64,000 bases of DNA from assembly GCA_036873755.1 (NCBI GenBank), contig JAVTVY010020546.1:17063-81062 (forward strand), given 5' to 3'. Positions 59,801-61,470 of this stretch are shown piece after piece (within the stretch, counting starts at the first letter, position 1; the number at the start of each line of letters is the position of its first letter). This stretch comes from Hanleya hanleyi. Taxonomy: Eukaryota; Mollusca; Polyplacophora; Lepidopleurida; Hanleyidae. The notes beneath the pieces are model-generated. The model saw nothing but the letters and a program-made list of their open reading frames with translations, made no database searches and was not told the DNA's origin. The position numbers and the translations under genes are program-made.

Positions 59801-61005
59801 GAATTTCACACTGAATTCTTCACTCACCTTGATCATTTTATTTTCTTTATTTTGTGCATTTAATCTATTCGTCATTTCATCCTGAAAAACCCAACGGACA
59901 AAAGAGTTACATGTAAACTGAATATACAGAGGATGTGCAATCAATATGTGTAACCATGACAACTGTGAACAGCATTGTTTATGTTGTTAAGAACATGACA
60001 TCATACAAAACATTCATAATCATAAACTATCCCATCATTATAAGCAATGACCAAATGTTGCACAATGTTTCAGTTCCCGCCGTACCAGTCATTGAACACT
60101 TAACATGCAACATTTGCACACTTACATGTACAATGCACTTAGCAATGCCAAGGCAAAGAATTTTTTTCAATGACACAGCAGAGGGCGTATCATTGTACAA
60201 TATGTATGTACAGGTTAGGGCGATCCCGCTCTCTAAAATGGAGGTAAAAAAGGTTGTTTTTGCTCAATAACTTTTGATTCCTTCTTTTTTTCAGTTTTCG
60301 TCAATCATTGAAAACTTGGTCAAAGAAAACTTGGTCATGTTTCCCCATGTTCACACAAATACCAATCAATACTTGAACACTCTTTAACACAGACCATACC
60401 ATGCCACTCACCATTCCAGTCTGACTCCCCAATGTATCACATTTAACATTGTCAAACATAATTGGTAATTTTTAATTGCAAATCAGATACAAAAGGGAGT
60501 TGTAAACAAAATAAGTCTGGGTTACTGAGATTAATTTGTGATGTTGTTTGCACATATATTTGCACCAATAATGCACTGCAATACAGTCACAAATGTGTGA
60601 CCTTTTGTATGAAGTGATAGACCACATCATGAGGCTATATGGCACATGTATCAAATCTATATATCAGTCAATGCCTTGTTTCAACTTCCCAGACAGAAAT
60701 TGCAAGATTATGCAAAGTGAGAGATCATCTGTGATGTGTGACAATATTTTAGAGCCATATCTGATCAAAAAGGCATCTGGCATCATTTTTGTTTCAGGTA
60801 AAACATCTACTATGAATCCACACAGACTGACTCGCATACGAAATGTAGGAATGTACATGTTAAATGTTTATTGAATCTGATGCAACGTCACAAAATGACC
60901 ACCCTTTATTCATTTCAAATTCTCCAGAATACATTCTATAATCTAGTTTTCTTACCCTATCTTTTTGTGAATTCCTCTCTAGTTCATCTTTAGAAGCTAT
61001 TATAT
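8787..61005 (-). CDS. GOLIM4: GOLIM4-like Golgi membrane protein gene, 17 exons, 5' end missing
   Basis: This entry spans the gene; exons are listed separately. Reading down the minus strand, 17 exons join in matching phase with AG acceptors and GT donors. Encoded order: about 110 residues of coiled coil, five 21-residue coiled-coil cassettes, a 68-residue Gln-rich exon, a region with repeated QVxxP motifs, then acidic Asp/Glu/Gln/Asn-rich sequence. Known family: vertebrate GOLIM4 (GPP130) is a type II cis-Golgi membrane protein with a lumenal coiled-coil stem, Gln-rich middle and acidic tail, and it cycles through endosomes. The 'ISKLK' stretch in the third exon sits where human GOLIM4 has a similar 'LSKLK'. 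About 530 residues are visible by the route to 8,787, or about 585 if the 36-kb exon is terminal; human GOLIM4 is about 700. The anchor exon was not found. GOLM1/GOLM2 relatives are the main alternative, but the Gln-rich and long acidic parts favour GOLIM4. Confidence 0.72.
9350..9925. repeat. Dispersed repeat rich in 'tgcgccct' words
   Basis: At least ten copies of a 'tgcgcccta(t/c)tt'-like word recur at 20-60-bp spacing, interspersed with 'gtggacataacca' and 'ttctctgagattcagactg'. A related copy with the same order of phrases ('cttgtctatctactg', 'ctcatccacc', 'ctggagatac') lies at ~32,020-32,290. The class of element is unknown. Confidence 0.55.
9926..10629. other. Intronic, unannotated
   Basis: No gene or clear element is seen. 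There is a 'ttaa' short run at ~10,472-10,488 and duplicated 'aaatggcatcatcatgg / caatggcgtcaccatgg' phrases at 10,500-10,552. Confidence 0.35.
10630..10815. repeat. Foldback inverted repeat
   Basis: Arms of about 62-70 nt at 10,637-10,698 and 10,740-10,809 are close reverse complements (aaactcaaaataaataaaac at one end and its complement at the other, with 'tctcttagcttt' at the loop side). The loop is about 40 nt. A transcript of the host intron would form a long hairpin here. Confidence 0.65.
10816..11488. other. Intronic, unannotated
   Basis: AT-rich sequence with repeated 'tatataatata' words around 11,040-11,090. A 72-codon plus-strand frame at 11,082-11,300 has no recognisable features. 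Confidence 0.35.
11489..14404. mobile_element. Mariner-like foldback MITE split by a Helitron-like insertion
   Basis: The outer ends CTCAGCCCTCCT (11,489) and AGGAGGGCTCAG (14,404) are inverted and flanked by TA on both sides, as for Tc1/mariner-type MITEs. Left-arm bases 11,489-11,620 pair with 14,297-14,404, while 11,619-~11,860 pairs with ~11,900-12,129. Removing 12,130-14,296 restores one continuous ~750-bp foldback. The right arm has therefore been split by the 2.17-kb element annotated separately. Confidence 0.68.
12130..14296 (-). mobile_element. Helitron-like (pearl/Helentron type) non-autonomous element
   Basis: The left edge is a 13-bp-stem hairpin, TGTCTCCCCCAAC-TATG-(G)TTGGGGGGAGACA, at 12,131-12,160, directly beside the insertion point. 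About ten direct copies of a ~165-180-bp unit follow, marked by 'aactactggacggaatttca', 'ccaaacttggatggaagctt' and 'catttgattaggttttggtg', with GTCCGTCCGTCTGTCC-type links. A unique ~400-bp segment ends in CCTCTAGTT. The intact opposite arm of the host MITE gives the empty site (ATTT|GG): no duplication beyond an ambiguous T or two. Tandem ~170-bp core, terminal hairpin and T/T insertion without duplication match Helentron-type non-autonomous elements. Orientation (hairpin as 3' end, minus strand) is inferred. A truncated copy lies at 61,471-62,195. Confidence 0.65.
14405..14896. other. Intronic, unannotated
   Basis: No gene is seen. Phrases such as 'tcaactagcta...atcatacatcacta' here (14,470-14,500) repeat those at 11,420-11,470 on the other side of the MITE, suggesting an older local duplication. 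Confidence 0.35.
14897..15213 (-). mobile_element. tRNA-derived SINE
   Basis: On the minus strand the head has an A box TGGCCTAATGG (15,198-15,208) and a B box GGTTCAATCCC (15,153-15,163), with spacing as in tRNA promoters. The body ends in the 'tcagctataacacgac...gtgagtgaatagggtttaac' block found in other copies in this window. Together these mark a tRNA-headed SINE with a conserved tail domain. It is not a functional tRNA because the stems do not close. Confidence 0.68.
15738..15840 (+). repeat. 28-bp short tandem repeat
   Basis: About three and a half copies of 'taccttatggagatgttta'-type units of 28 bp lie head to tail in the last intron. The final copy is degenerate. Confidence 0.75.
15841..17537. 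other. Intronic, unannotated
   Basis: Several plus-strand frames (up to 123 codons at 15,979-16,350) cross this stretch. They are hydrophobic by AT composition and overlap each other in different registers, with no recognisable family or splice-supported chain. Confidence 0.35.
17723..19037. mobile_element. piggyBac-like non-autonomous element (TTAA, CCCTTT ends)
   Basis: TTAA occurs at both ends, followed by inverted termini CCCTTTGCTACTT (left) and CCCTTTCGTACTT (right, reversed). The element is 1,315 bp including both TTAA copies, with no transposase frame; internal frames reach only 88 codons. It interrupts the SINE-like element, whose two halves can be rejoined across the TTAA. TTAA target and CCCTTT ends are hallmarks of piggyBac-group elements. 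Confidence 0.7.
18761..18943. repeat. 82-bp-arm near-perfect inverted repeat
   Basis: Left arm 18,761-18,843 and right arm 18,862-18,943 are nearly exact reverse complements with an 18-nt loop. It lies inside the piggyBac-like element near its right end. Any transcript would form a long, well-paired hairpin. Confidence 0.75.
19340..19542 (+). mobile_element. SINE-like dispersed element (ttcacacccgg type)
   Basis: It begins 'gtgagtgagtgaatacgatt', continues 'cgtcgctttcaactatattt' and 'cctattccttttcacacccg', then 'gacaagctgtcagagg' and 'gacatcccaggtcaatcccc', ending 'gacccacagggc'. The same order of phrases recurs at 47,777-48,190, 53,020-53,262 and, in part, at 4,353 and 56,125. Confidence 0.62.
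20331..20703. mobile_element. Short TIR element with ttcggaaa words
   Basis: Inverted ends CTTCGGGAAATTGTGGAATT (left) and CCTCGGGAAATTGCGGAATT (right, reversed) enclose about 370 bp, with further 'gaattcggaaac' words inside. No clear target duplication is seen, so the class is open. Confidence 0.45.
20762..21565 (+). repeat. 29-bp minisatellite, about 27 copies
   Basis: The consensus reads 'gggaaatgctgttgacaatc' then 'caacaatca', with units of 27-30 bp and scattered substitutions. Minus-strand frames of 60-76 codons rich in 'CQQHFP' and 'IVNSIS' are a consequence of the repeat. There are no unique spacers, so it is not a CRISPR array. Confidence 0.9.
22020..22296 (+). repeat. Minisatellite continuation and 41-bp variant, about five copies
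   Basis: Two 29-bp-type units are followed by four to five copies of a 41-bp unit ('tgctgacccaacaaatgcat' then 'gatccatcaatcaggtgaca'). The 41-bp unit keeps 'caatcagg...aatgctga' from the 29-bp unit, so it appears to be a derived longer form. The ~1.5-kb element at 22,298 interrupts this tract. Confidence 0.8.
22298..23765. mobile_element. Non-autonomous TIR transposon, 7-bp target duplication (hAT-like)
   Basis: TGATCCA lies at both sides (22,291-22,297 and 23,766-23,772). Inverted ends read GGGGTTATTTTAGACACTTT (left) and, reversed, CGGGGGGTTTTCTAGACACT (right). Both terminal regions carry many 'aaactcaattt' words and a gcgcg patch. The interior has a duplicated 'cttacaataaata.attcgcgaca' block and a 158-codon minus-strand frame that I do not recognise. 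A perfect hairpin, tttttcatcgtgg-tta-ccacgatgaaaaa, is at 23,729-23,757. Confidence 0.6.
23773..24479. other. Intronic, unannotated
   Basis: One more 'aaacagggaaatgct' remnant of the minisatellite follows the transposon. The rest is unremarkable, with a 'gggtgggg' patch near 24,310. I see no gene. Confidence 0.35.
24480..25039. mobile_element. TTAA-flanked MITE, copy 2, with SINE-like fragment inside
   Basis: The ends TTAAAAGTGAAATGCAAAGG and, reversed, TTAAAGGTGAAATTCAATTT match those of the 1,726-2,217 element, and both sides have TTAA. Inside, 24,758-24,905 resembles the 'gtgagtaaaataggatttaa...caacaatcgtcatatcacga' SINE-like block. Length is 560 bp. Confidence 0.62.
25040..25548. other. 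Intronic, unannotated
   Basis: No gene or repeat could be supported here beyond AT-rich simple sequence. Confidence 0.35.
25549..26130. mobile_element. Foldback MITE with X-box-like motifs
   Basis: Arms of roughly 220-240 nt (about 25,553-25,790 and 25,880-26,130) are imperfect reverse complements: 'gcaaacttcatcaaatttgc' against 'gcaagtttgatgaattagct', and 'aatatttgaaaaacatcatt' against its complement near 26,085-26,110. The outer arms contain GTTGCCATGGTAAT (25,635-25,648) and two copies of ATTACCATGGCAAC (26,012-26,025; 26,054-26,067), close to RFX X-boxes. A (TA)n run lies between the last two. Confidence 0.6.
26131..26639. other. Intronic, unannotated
   Basis: No supported feature; unique-looking AT-rich DNA between the foldback element and the satellite. 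Confidence 0.35.
26640..30455 (+). repeat. 63/64-bp intronic satellite array, about 60 copies
   Basis: The unit is 'cagtgtcatgtatagtatgg', then 'atgacccataattggtgttc', then 'tgtaaagtatggacagccct' and 'tgag'. Each unit contains two related halves ('agtatggatgaccc' and 'agtatggacagccc'), so the monomer looks like a fused ~32-bp dimer. Main variants are 'gacccataattggtgttc', 'ggtccccaattggtgtcc' and 'ggttcatagctggtgtcc', the last two alternating at 28,690-29,420. Copies decay towards 29,430-30,450. Minus-strand frames up to 148 codons are open because the unit lacks stops, and are not taken as genes. The array ends about 20 nt from the donor of exon p. Confidence 0.93.
30473..30533 (-). CDS. GOLIM4: GOLIM4-like exon p, Asp/Gln-rich
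   Basis: This 61-nt exon has acceptor cctgtttcag and donor CAAG|gtaag, a strong match to consensus. It encodes MFQPGQPVNMDQDQPDQH then DQ, plus one base. That base joins the two bases opening the last exon at 8,899 to give Asp, so a direct splice across 21.6 kb is in frame. The 63/64-bp satellite array ends only about 20 nt past the donor, so the intron begins with satellite. Confidence 0.68.
30953..31120 (-). CDS. GOLIM4: GOLIM4-like exon o, charged tail exon
   Basis: This 168-nt, phase 0-0 exon has acceptor ttctagcttcag and donor CAG|gtatga. It encodes 56 residues: EPVIKHNEVKRDAHKAVE, then DDADVKWRQANLQEENQE, then EEQLEQPKLDHFMQNAHP and NQ. 'QANLQEEN' and 'EEEQLEQ' recall the Gln/Glu-rich tract of vertebrate GOLIM4. 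The open frame has a methionine only near its end, so a plain start-to-stop scan would miss this exon. Confidence 0.72.
31223..31410 (-). mobile_element. SINE-like fragment (aggaacc type)
   Basis: The phrases 'ggatttaacatcaatttcat', 'caatatttcagttatatcgc', 'cttcaaagaagcaaatcttt' and 'cctataaaacactgagga'-like sequence match the longer copy at 48,534-48,850. The head end is missing. It lies in the 0.5-kb intron between exons n and o. Confidence 0.55.
31614..31766 (-). CDS. GOLIM4: GOLIM4-like exon n, Asp/His/Asn-rich
   Basis: This 153-nt, phase 0-0 exon has acceptor tttgattgtag and donor CAG|gtgagg. It encodes 51 residues, KIDDGGLNHPNKQDHGDQ, then YNDKLHGKFGVEDKNDQL, then GHDNSIHNQGPVHLQ. Its composition continues the acidic tail. 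It can follow exon l directly when exon m is skipped, because both borders are phase 0. The coordinates assume three adenines at 31,618-31,620, which the open frames on both strands require. Confidence 0.68.
31767..32819. repeat. Intron with second 'gcgccct' repeat copy (32,020-32,290)
   Basis: From ~32,020 to 32,290 the sequence follows the same order of phrases as the 9,350-9,640 repeat ('cttgtctatctactgtgcc', 'ttcatctcatccaccatgct', 'ggagatacggcg', 'gtggacat'), with many C-to-T differences. The remainder (31,767-32,019 and 32,291-32,819) shows no feature. Confidence 0.5.
32821..33277. mobile_element. Short TIR element dense in 'aaatatagga'
   Basis: Inverted ends GCAGGCCTGCAAGTG (32,821) and, reversed, GCAGGCCTTCAAGTG (33,277) enclose 457 bp flanked by 'catca' on both sides. 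More than ten copies of 'aaatatagga' are clustered just inside each end. The middle includes GCGAAGCGAGGC. It may be a small hAT-type derivative. Confidence 0.55.
33278..34509. other. Intronic, unannotated
   Basis: No gene or clear element is seen in this AT-rich stretch. Frames of about 60 codons are unremarkable. Confidence 0.35.
34510..35620 (+). repeat. Pearl-type tandem array, family 4
   Basis: About seven diverged units of roughly 150 bp share 'cataaattaaagatggccgc', 'tttccgcccaatcagagaaa', 'cttgatgcatcgatgatgta' and 'taccaa.ttt'. The array ends at 35,540-35,612 with ACGGACAGACAGACG-type sequence, an imperfect TGGCCAA-AA-TTGGTCG hairpin, and an A-rich end (GGGGTAAAAATG). Unit sequence is unrelated to family 1, yet 'aagatggccgcc' and 'ataccaaatttt' recur. 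Confidence 0.72.
35621..36229 (-). other. Sequence past the exon m stop, possible alternative 3' UTR
   Basis: If exon m is terminal, its 3' UTR lies here on the minus strand. There is no AATAAA; the variant ATTAAA occurs near 35,715-35,720, about 510 nt after the stop. No repeat or other gene is seen. Confidence 0.3.
36230..36901 (-). CDS. GOLIM4: GOLIM4-like exon m, large acidic repeat exon with its own stop
   Basis: This 672-nt open stretch follows acceptor tacttcacag, starting PDDEQPAGGAVKGAEGQ, and runs 223 residues to TAG. It is very rich in Asp, Glu, Gly, Gln and His. Imperfect repeats of about 30-45 residues start DGDQFQVAPP, DGDQMQVGAPGD, DGDKMQMAAPG and DADQQVAHPGD; between them lie HGEHDGDHGEHDENDGD-type runs. 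The last 40 residues include GDDDEEYEDEEEDNA and end NENIDESA. No convincing donor appears before the stop, so it is best read as an alternative last exon. Use of an internal phase-0 donor such as CAG|gtggga within 'QMQ|VGAP' could instead link it to exon n. The acidic composition matches GOLIM4 tails. Confidence 0.72.
   Translation of the reverse strand, partial: PDDEQPAGGAVKGAEGQGGAAAAESQGDGQAGDEGGAAGKKDGDQFQVAPPDLNQGHEGIVESDNEEENKDGDQMQVGAPGDIDNHGDGQQDGEHGEHDGDHGEHDENDGDKMQMAAPGAVVGEQGDKPNEGEEAEEQDGNQGADNGVEGDQDADQQVAHPGDLVDQGNEIDEQGQANQENDKEVAGEGDDDEEYEDEEEDNAAEQGLKPAVANQNENIDESA
36902..37895. other. Intron l-m, no further feature
   Basis: I see no gene or repeat in this ~1-kb intron between two acidic exons. 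Confidence 0.4.
37896..38044 (-). CDS. GOLIM4: GOLIM4-like exon l, Gln/Glu-rich
   Basis: This 149-nt exon has acceptor tttcaccccag and donor CAC|gtaagt. It completes Arg with exon k, then encodes 49 residues: NVEDQPVGYQHGADAAGH, then KVGAVEDNNIPQHKQEEE, ending QQHQVQPPNLH in phase 0. This is where hydrophilic acidic sequence begins. Because it ends in phase 0 and both exon m and exon n begin in phase 0, it can be spliced to either without a frameshift. Confidence 0.72.
38045..39545. other. Intron k-l, part without repeats
   Basis: The stretch has a G-run (38,219-38,230), duplicated 'aacaactttgatcaccct / aagtttgatcaccctcag' phrases at 38,104-38,213, and a T-run near 38,980. No gene is supported. 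Confidence 0.35.
39546..39700. mobile_element. 155-bp GC-rich MITE with 9-bp target duplication
   Basis: TGTGATGCA flanks both sides (39,537-39,545; 39,701-39,709). Inverted ends are GGGGCCGCGGAGC and, reversed, GGCGCCGCGGAGC. Inside, 'ttcagcccccccacttt' occurs three times. A 9-bp duplication suggests a Mutator-like origin. An alternative reading with CAGG ends would be hAT-like but gives no clean 8-bp duplication. Confidence 0.7.
39740..40437 (+). repeat. Pearl-type tandem array, family 1, second copy
   Basis: Three to four units of ~155 bp match those at 1-1,143 ('accaaatttgagaaagatcc', 'aagatggccgcctggtggcc'). The tail has ACGGACGGAAGGACTGACGG-type sequence at ~40,350-40,390, then a perfect 11-bp-stem hairpin, AGCCCACCATC-TGAT-GATGGTGGGCT (40,405-40,430), and A7. 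The hairpin sequence differs from that of the first copy, though its position is the same. Confidence 0.75.
40678..40758 (-). CDS. GOLIM4: GOLIM4-like exon k, first QVxxP-type motif
   Basis: This 81-nt exon has acceptor acctttcag and donor CAC|gtaagt, a strong match to consensus. It completes Gly with the previous exon and encodes VQARGGAINPQAPEVMDQ then QNLQIQPA plus one base. The 'DQQNLQIQPA' stretch is the first of several related motifs continued in exons l and m. An open frame in another register also crosses the exon, but it fails to join either neighbour in phase. Confidence 0.68.
41520..41724 (-). CDS. GOLIM4: GOLIM4-like exon j, Gln-rich
   Basis: This 205-nt exon has acceptor acattacag and donor GCAG|gtgatt. 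It encodes 68 residues starting DVQKNQLLQQQQQHQLQQ, continues through Gln-rich sequence with ANQPLVFQGQGQQNQNGQ, and ends AAVGQEQA plus one base of a split Gly codon. Vertebrate GOLIM4 has a Gln-rich segment between coiled coil and acidic tail, and this occupies the same place. CAG/CAA codons are mixed, so it is not a fresh triplet expansion. The split codon is completed correctly by the next exon. Confidence 0.72.
42165..42310. mobile_element. SINE fragment ('gaggaagccgga' type)
   Basis: 'cttaatgtcacactcaagtt' and 'ggtggaggaagccggatatt' match the body of the tRNA-headed SINE at 53,640-53,880. The tRNA-like head is missing here, and a 'gtcagtttggttggtggagg'-like phrase is duplicated. Confidence 0.5.
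43098..43335. repeat. Short inverted-repeat element
   Basis: 'aatctgtggttcgtactttt' with 'cctctcctgcatatgc' at 43,098-43,133 and the approximate complement at 43,297-43,335 ('ggagaagaaaagtacgaaac' then 'cacaaattcatg') enclose about 165 bp. It is a candidate small MITE with no clear target duplication. The rest of 41,725-44,799 shows no gene. Confidence 0.5.
44800..46145. mobile_element. ACGCGT-rich TIR transposon, non-autonomous
   Basis: Inverted termini of about 32 bp begin CAGGGGTAAAAGCGTT at both ends and share GGTGTCCGGTT; TA flanks each side. The two subterminal zones (44,840-45,080 and 45,880-46,090) are packed with 'aaacgcgttt' palindromes, about twenty in total. The middle holds three direct copies of a ~110-bp block starting 'cgtccacaccacggttgctt' (near 45,107, 45,335 and 45,497). 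Length is 1,346 bp, with no recognisable transposase; the 154-codon frame at 45,120-45,584 repeats itself because of the duplication. Confidence 0.72.
46448..46538. repeat. Compact 31-bp-arm hairpin
   Basis: Arms 46,448-46,478 and 46,508-46,538 pair with only a few mismatches ('gtatggaaagtta.gaccctc' against 'gagggtc.taactttccatac'). The 29-nt loop contains another short stem, CCTGAG...CTCAGG. A related 'cccagggtgtatgggttta' phrase occurs at 46,897. Confidence 0.68.
47380..47442 (-). CDS. GOLIM4: GOLIM4-like exon i, 21-residue coiled-coil cassette 5
   Basis: This 63-nt, phase 0-0 exon has acceptor ccctccccag and donor AAG|gtgct. It encodes AANAQTQQIMVALRMENQ then RLK, with hydrophobic positions in heptad order. 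It ends in the same 'xxLK' as cassettes 1 and 2 and shares their gtgct donor. It is the last coiled-coil exon before the Gln-rich exon, with a 5.7-kb intron between them that contains a 1.35-kb transposon. Confidence 0.66.
47777..48190 (+). mobile_element. Two adjacent SINE-like copies (ttcacacccgg type)
   Basis: One copy starts near 47,779 and a second near 47,956, each with 'gtgagtgaatatgatttaa' and 'cgtcgctttcaa...atttcagtcatatcac' followed by repeated 'cctattccttttcacacc' phrases. The first stops after 'gacaagctctctgaggga'; the second runs on to 'gagcccacagggcga'. This head-to-tail arrangement suggests a local duplication or a second insertion at the same place. Confidence 0.65.
48534..48850 (-). 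mobile_element. SINE-like element, full-length (aggaacc type)
   Basis: Read on the minus strand it starts TGGTTGAGTGGG (A-box-like), continues 'ggttcctgttgcttcaatgc', and ends in the 'cagctatatcacga/gtgagtgaat' tail shared with the other SINE-like family. About 317 bp. It serves as the reference for the interrupted copy at 17,553-19,166. The B box is weak, so tRNA origin is inferred. Confidence 0.58.
48851..49170. repeat. Pearl-type module, family 5, short copy
   Basis: Two diverged units contain 'cagcttggaaagcaatccca', 'cataccaaatttg' and 'gttcagtttttcaaaagtta', then 'ttgtctgga' and 'gtccgtccaccc'. The same phrases occur in order at 59,290-59,640. The hairpin end is not evident here. Confidence 0.45.
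50296..51046. mobile_element. hAT-like non-autonomous element
   Basis: TTTAG flanks both sides (50,291-50,295; 51,047-51,051). Inverted ends read AGCTGGAACGAATAG (left) and GCTGAAACGAATGG (right, reversed), with 'cgaata'/'attcga' words in both subterminal zones, a pattern common in hAT elements. No transposase is visible in 751 bp. Confidence 0.45.
51414..51476 (-). CDS. GOLIM4: GOLIM4-like exon h, 21-residue coiled-coil cassette 4
   Basis: This 63-nt, phase 0-0 exon has acceptor atttgccag and donor CAG|gtttct, the only cassette donor without gtgct. It encodes VLSQSSQTSIAKLETTNK then DLQ. The pattern 'SQxxQTxIxxLxxxNxxLQ' is shared with cassette 3, so these two form a second related pair. 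The exon stands alone among repeats in an intron pair of about 4.0 and 1.3 kb. Confidence 0.66.
51477..52777. other. Intron g-h, no clear feature
   Basis: One 'TTAAAGATGCAAGCAGCCTC' end near 51,754 resembles the 6,660-7,092 MITE, but I do not find its partner. No gene is supported. Confidence 0.35.
52778..52840 (-). CDS. GOLIM4: GOLIM4-like exon g, 21-residue coiled-coil cassette 3
   Basis: This 63-nt, phase 0-0 exon has acceptor tcttttctag and donor CAG|gtgct. It encodes AESQAAQTTITNLQVLNQ then NLQ. An earlier CAG|gtgtta 21 nt before the chosen donor would give a 14-residue version, also in frame. The longer form is preferred because it matches the 63-nt length and the gtgct donor of its neighbours. 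The Gln/Thr/Asn-rich helix is more diverged than cassettes 1 and 2 but keeps the I/L spacing. Confidence 0.66.
53020..53262 (+). mobile_element. SINE-like element (ttcacacccgg type)
   Basis: 'gagtgaatatgatttgacgt', 'ttcagtcatatcatgacgtt' and two 'ctattccttttcacacccgg' phrases are followed by 'gacaagctgaccaaggagct', 'gacatcccaggtcaaccccg' and 'gagaaccacggggc'. It is the most complete single copy of this family. Confidence 0.65.
53640..53880 (-). mobile_element. tRNA-derived SINE with Leu/Ser-like head
   Basis: On the minus strand the head reads GACGGCCGAGTGGTCCAAGG (A box) and, after a long variable-arm-like region, ATGGGTTCGAGCCCTGC (B box). The body contains 'tctccgggtaccccggcttt', i.e. the widespread animal-SINE 'ggagaaagccggggtacccg' phrase, and the element ends in a C run. 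The acceptor stem does not close, so this is not a tRNA gene. Confidence 0.75.
53891..55119 (+). mobile_element. hAT-like DNA transposon relic
   Basis: The ends are CAGGGTTAGATCTAGG (left) and, reversed, CAGGGTTATATCCAGG (right), flanked by 'catgt' on both sides. A GC-richer interior has a possible start at 54,245 that meets a stop after about 14 codons; a second frame runs 54,305-54,622 with Cys and His residues (e.g. RCVGWTFEKK, FARCCAAGIE). 'cccagagcttccaggggcct' near the right end recurs in degraded form at 54,690. I do not recognise the encoded protein; it looks like a decayed or internally deleted copy. Confidence 0.55.
55205..55267 (-). CDS. GOLIM4: GOLIM4-like exon f, 21-residue coiled-coil cassette 2
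   Basis: This 63-nt, phase 0-0 exon has acceptor tttacctctag and donor AAG|gtgct. It encodes AVRVSALANISRIQQES followed by DLLK. About 16 of its 21 residues match the preceding cassette, and both splice edges are shared with it, so the duplication carried flanking intron bases. Differences are mostly conservative (Ile/Leu, Met/Ile, Thr/Ser), which argues that both copies are under protein-level constraint. A hAT-like relic sits in the next intron, ending about 85 bp downstream of this donor. Confidence 0.72.
55520..55615 (+). repeat. Fragment of pearl-type family 2
   Basis: 'aggtcagtgaccttgaccgc' and 'cctcaattttggtatgcc' match the unit of the 1,145-1,670 array. A single partial unit lies in the short intron between cassettes 1 and 2. 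Confidence 0.5.
55767..55829 (-). CDS. GOLIM4: GOLIM4-like exon e, 21-residue coiled-coil cassette 1
   Basis: This is a 63-nt, phase 0-0 exon with acceptor ttaactctag and donor AAG|gtgct. It encodes 21 residues beginning AVRDSAIANISRMQQET and ending DLLK, exactly three heptads. It is nearly identical in sequence and length to the exon at 55,205-55,267, which points to recent tandem exon duplication within this gene. Cassette exons of this size can be skipped or added without changing frame or heptad register. Confidence 0.72.
56125..56300 (+). mobile_element. Degenerate SINE-like fragment
   Basis: 'gtgagtaagcgaatgtgatt' and 'ttcaactatatctcagtcat' precede three 'cctattccttttcacac'-like phrases. 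The right part of the family consensus is missing. Confidence 0.55.
57054..57385. promoter_or_regulatory. Cluster of X-box-like CCATGG motifs
   Basis: At least seven motifs of the type GTAACCATGGCA or its complement occur in 330 bp, e.g. ATTACCATGACAAC (57,054-57,067) and GTAACCATGGCAAT (57,247-57,260), plus others near 57,211, 57,229, 57,281, 57,318 and 57,373. RFX factors bind GTNRCC-N(0-3)-RGYAAC. Three of the copies are spaced 18-20 bp apart, so part of the cluster could be a decayed minisatellite. It lies in the intron between exons d and e. Confidence 0.35.
57783..57865 (-). CDS. GOLIM4: GOLIM4-like exon d, coiled coil
   Basis: This 83-nt exon starts with two bases that complete Asp with the G left by exon c, then gives 27 residues: NIANIQKETEKLRSDLEI, then CNTQYRNIQ. 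It ends at CAG|gtagg, phase 0. The acceptor is cttcacag. The join ...ISKLK-D-NIANIQ... keeps the heptad register and matches the point where vertebrate GOLIM4 continues after its 'SKLKE' stretch. 'IANIQKETEKL' resembles the 'IANISRMQQETDLL' of the next exon, so this exon may be the ancestor of, or the first degenerate member in, the cassette series. Confidence 0.72.
58854..59004 (-). CDS. GOLIM4: GOLIM4-like exon c, main coiled-coil exon
   Basis: This 151-nt exon runs from ctcttcag to AAAG|gtaag and encodes 50 residues plus one base. It reads SRHDDLKIEHENVREDL, then VRLQSDLANLKAEDNREY, and ends KDFEISKLK. Leu, Ile and Val recur at heptad spacing through a highly charged helix. Human GOLIM4 has a comparable block in its stem (an 'LK.qHEeLkkqHsdLeeEH' pattern followed by 'ELSKLKE'), and this is the best single match supporting the family call. 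An open frame runs on beyond the acceptor, but the added sequence lacks heptads, so the start at 59,004 is preferred. Confidence 0.75.
59290..59640. repeat. Pearl-type module, family 5
   Basis: Roughly two diverged units contain 'accaaatttgtcctgacctg' and 'ccagatttgaaaagaatccg', followed by 'ttgtccagaaacc', GGATGCACGGACGGATGGAC, a GCC-TTTC-GGGC hairpin near 59,600 and 'atcaggggacaatgag'. It has the same order of parts as families 1, 2 and 4, in a shorter form. It lies in the intron between exons b and c. Confidence 0.55.
59828..59881 (-). CDS. GOLIM4: GOLIM4-like exon b, coiled coil
   Basis: This 54-nt, phase 0-0 exon lies between tttttcag and AAG|gtgagtg, a strong consensus donor. It encodes 18 residues, DEMTNRLNAQNKENKMIK, with hydrophobic residues spaced as in heptads. 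Joining to the previous exon gives ...SQKDR-DEMTN..., a continuous hydrophilic helix. The short length and good splice sites fit one step of the lumenal coiled coil. The exon has no resemblance to any repeat in the window. Confidence 0.62.
59882..60955. other. Intron a-b, no clear feature
   Basis: I see no repeat or gene here. The 111-codon plus-strand frame at 59,935-60,270 shows no recognisable pattern. Confidence 0.35.
60956..61005 (-). CDS. GOLIM4: GOLIM4-like exon a (first exon visible), coiled coil
   Basis: A 50-nt exon follows a pyrimidine-rich acceptor (tttttttcag) and ends at AGG|gtaag. It starts with two bases that complete a split codon and then encodes 16 charged residues, including ASKDELERNSQKDR. 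An exon upstream must end on the first base of a codon; if that base is G, the split codon is Asp, as at the exon c/d junction. The next exon begins in phase 0, as required. The sequence is helical and hydrophilic, as expected for a lumenal stem. It is short, so the call rests on splice sites and phase. Confidence 0.6.
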
Positions 61006-61470
61006 CTGAAAAAAAGAAAAGTATTGAAAGATTTAAGTCACTTATCGGTGACAATCAATGGTCATCATCTAGCATGTCGAGAATAACGCTTTGCTTGTCA
61101 TAAACCATGGGAGCCATTATCTGTTCAAATAGCCATGGCAATTGCATGGCTAACAAGGTCTTATGACGAGACCCATATGCCGAATCGAGAAGTGTGATGT
61201 AGTGCTGCAATTTTATTGTGGGCGATAACAATAGTTTGCATGAACAGACGGGAATTAAACCCATTAGTGGCTCCACCTATTTACAGATCTTGCTGAAGAG
61301 TAACACCAATCGAGAAATTGTGGCAAGCAACCCATATATTTCTGAGGAATCCGATGAAGCATTTTGAGTTTATCGCATGCGAATTTATATATTTTACATG
61401 GAGAAGCAGGACAGGACAAAACGAACTCTAGTGGCGCCACCTGTCAGGTGGATAGGAATGCACATGCCAA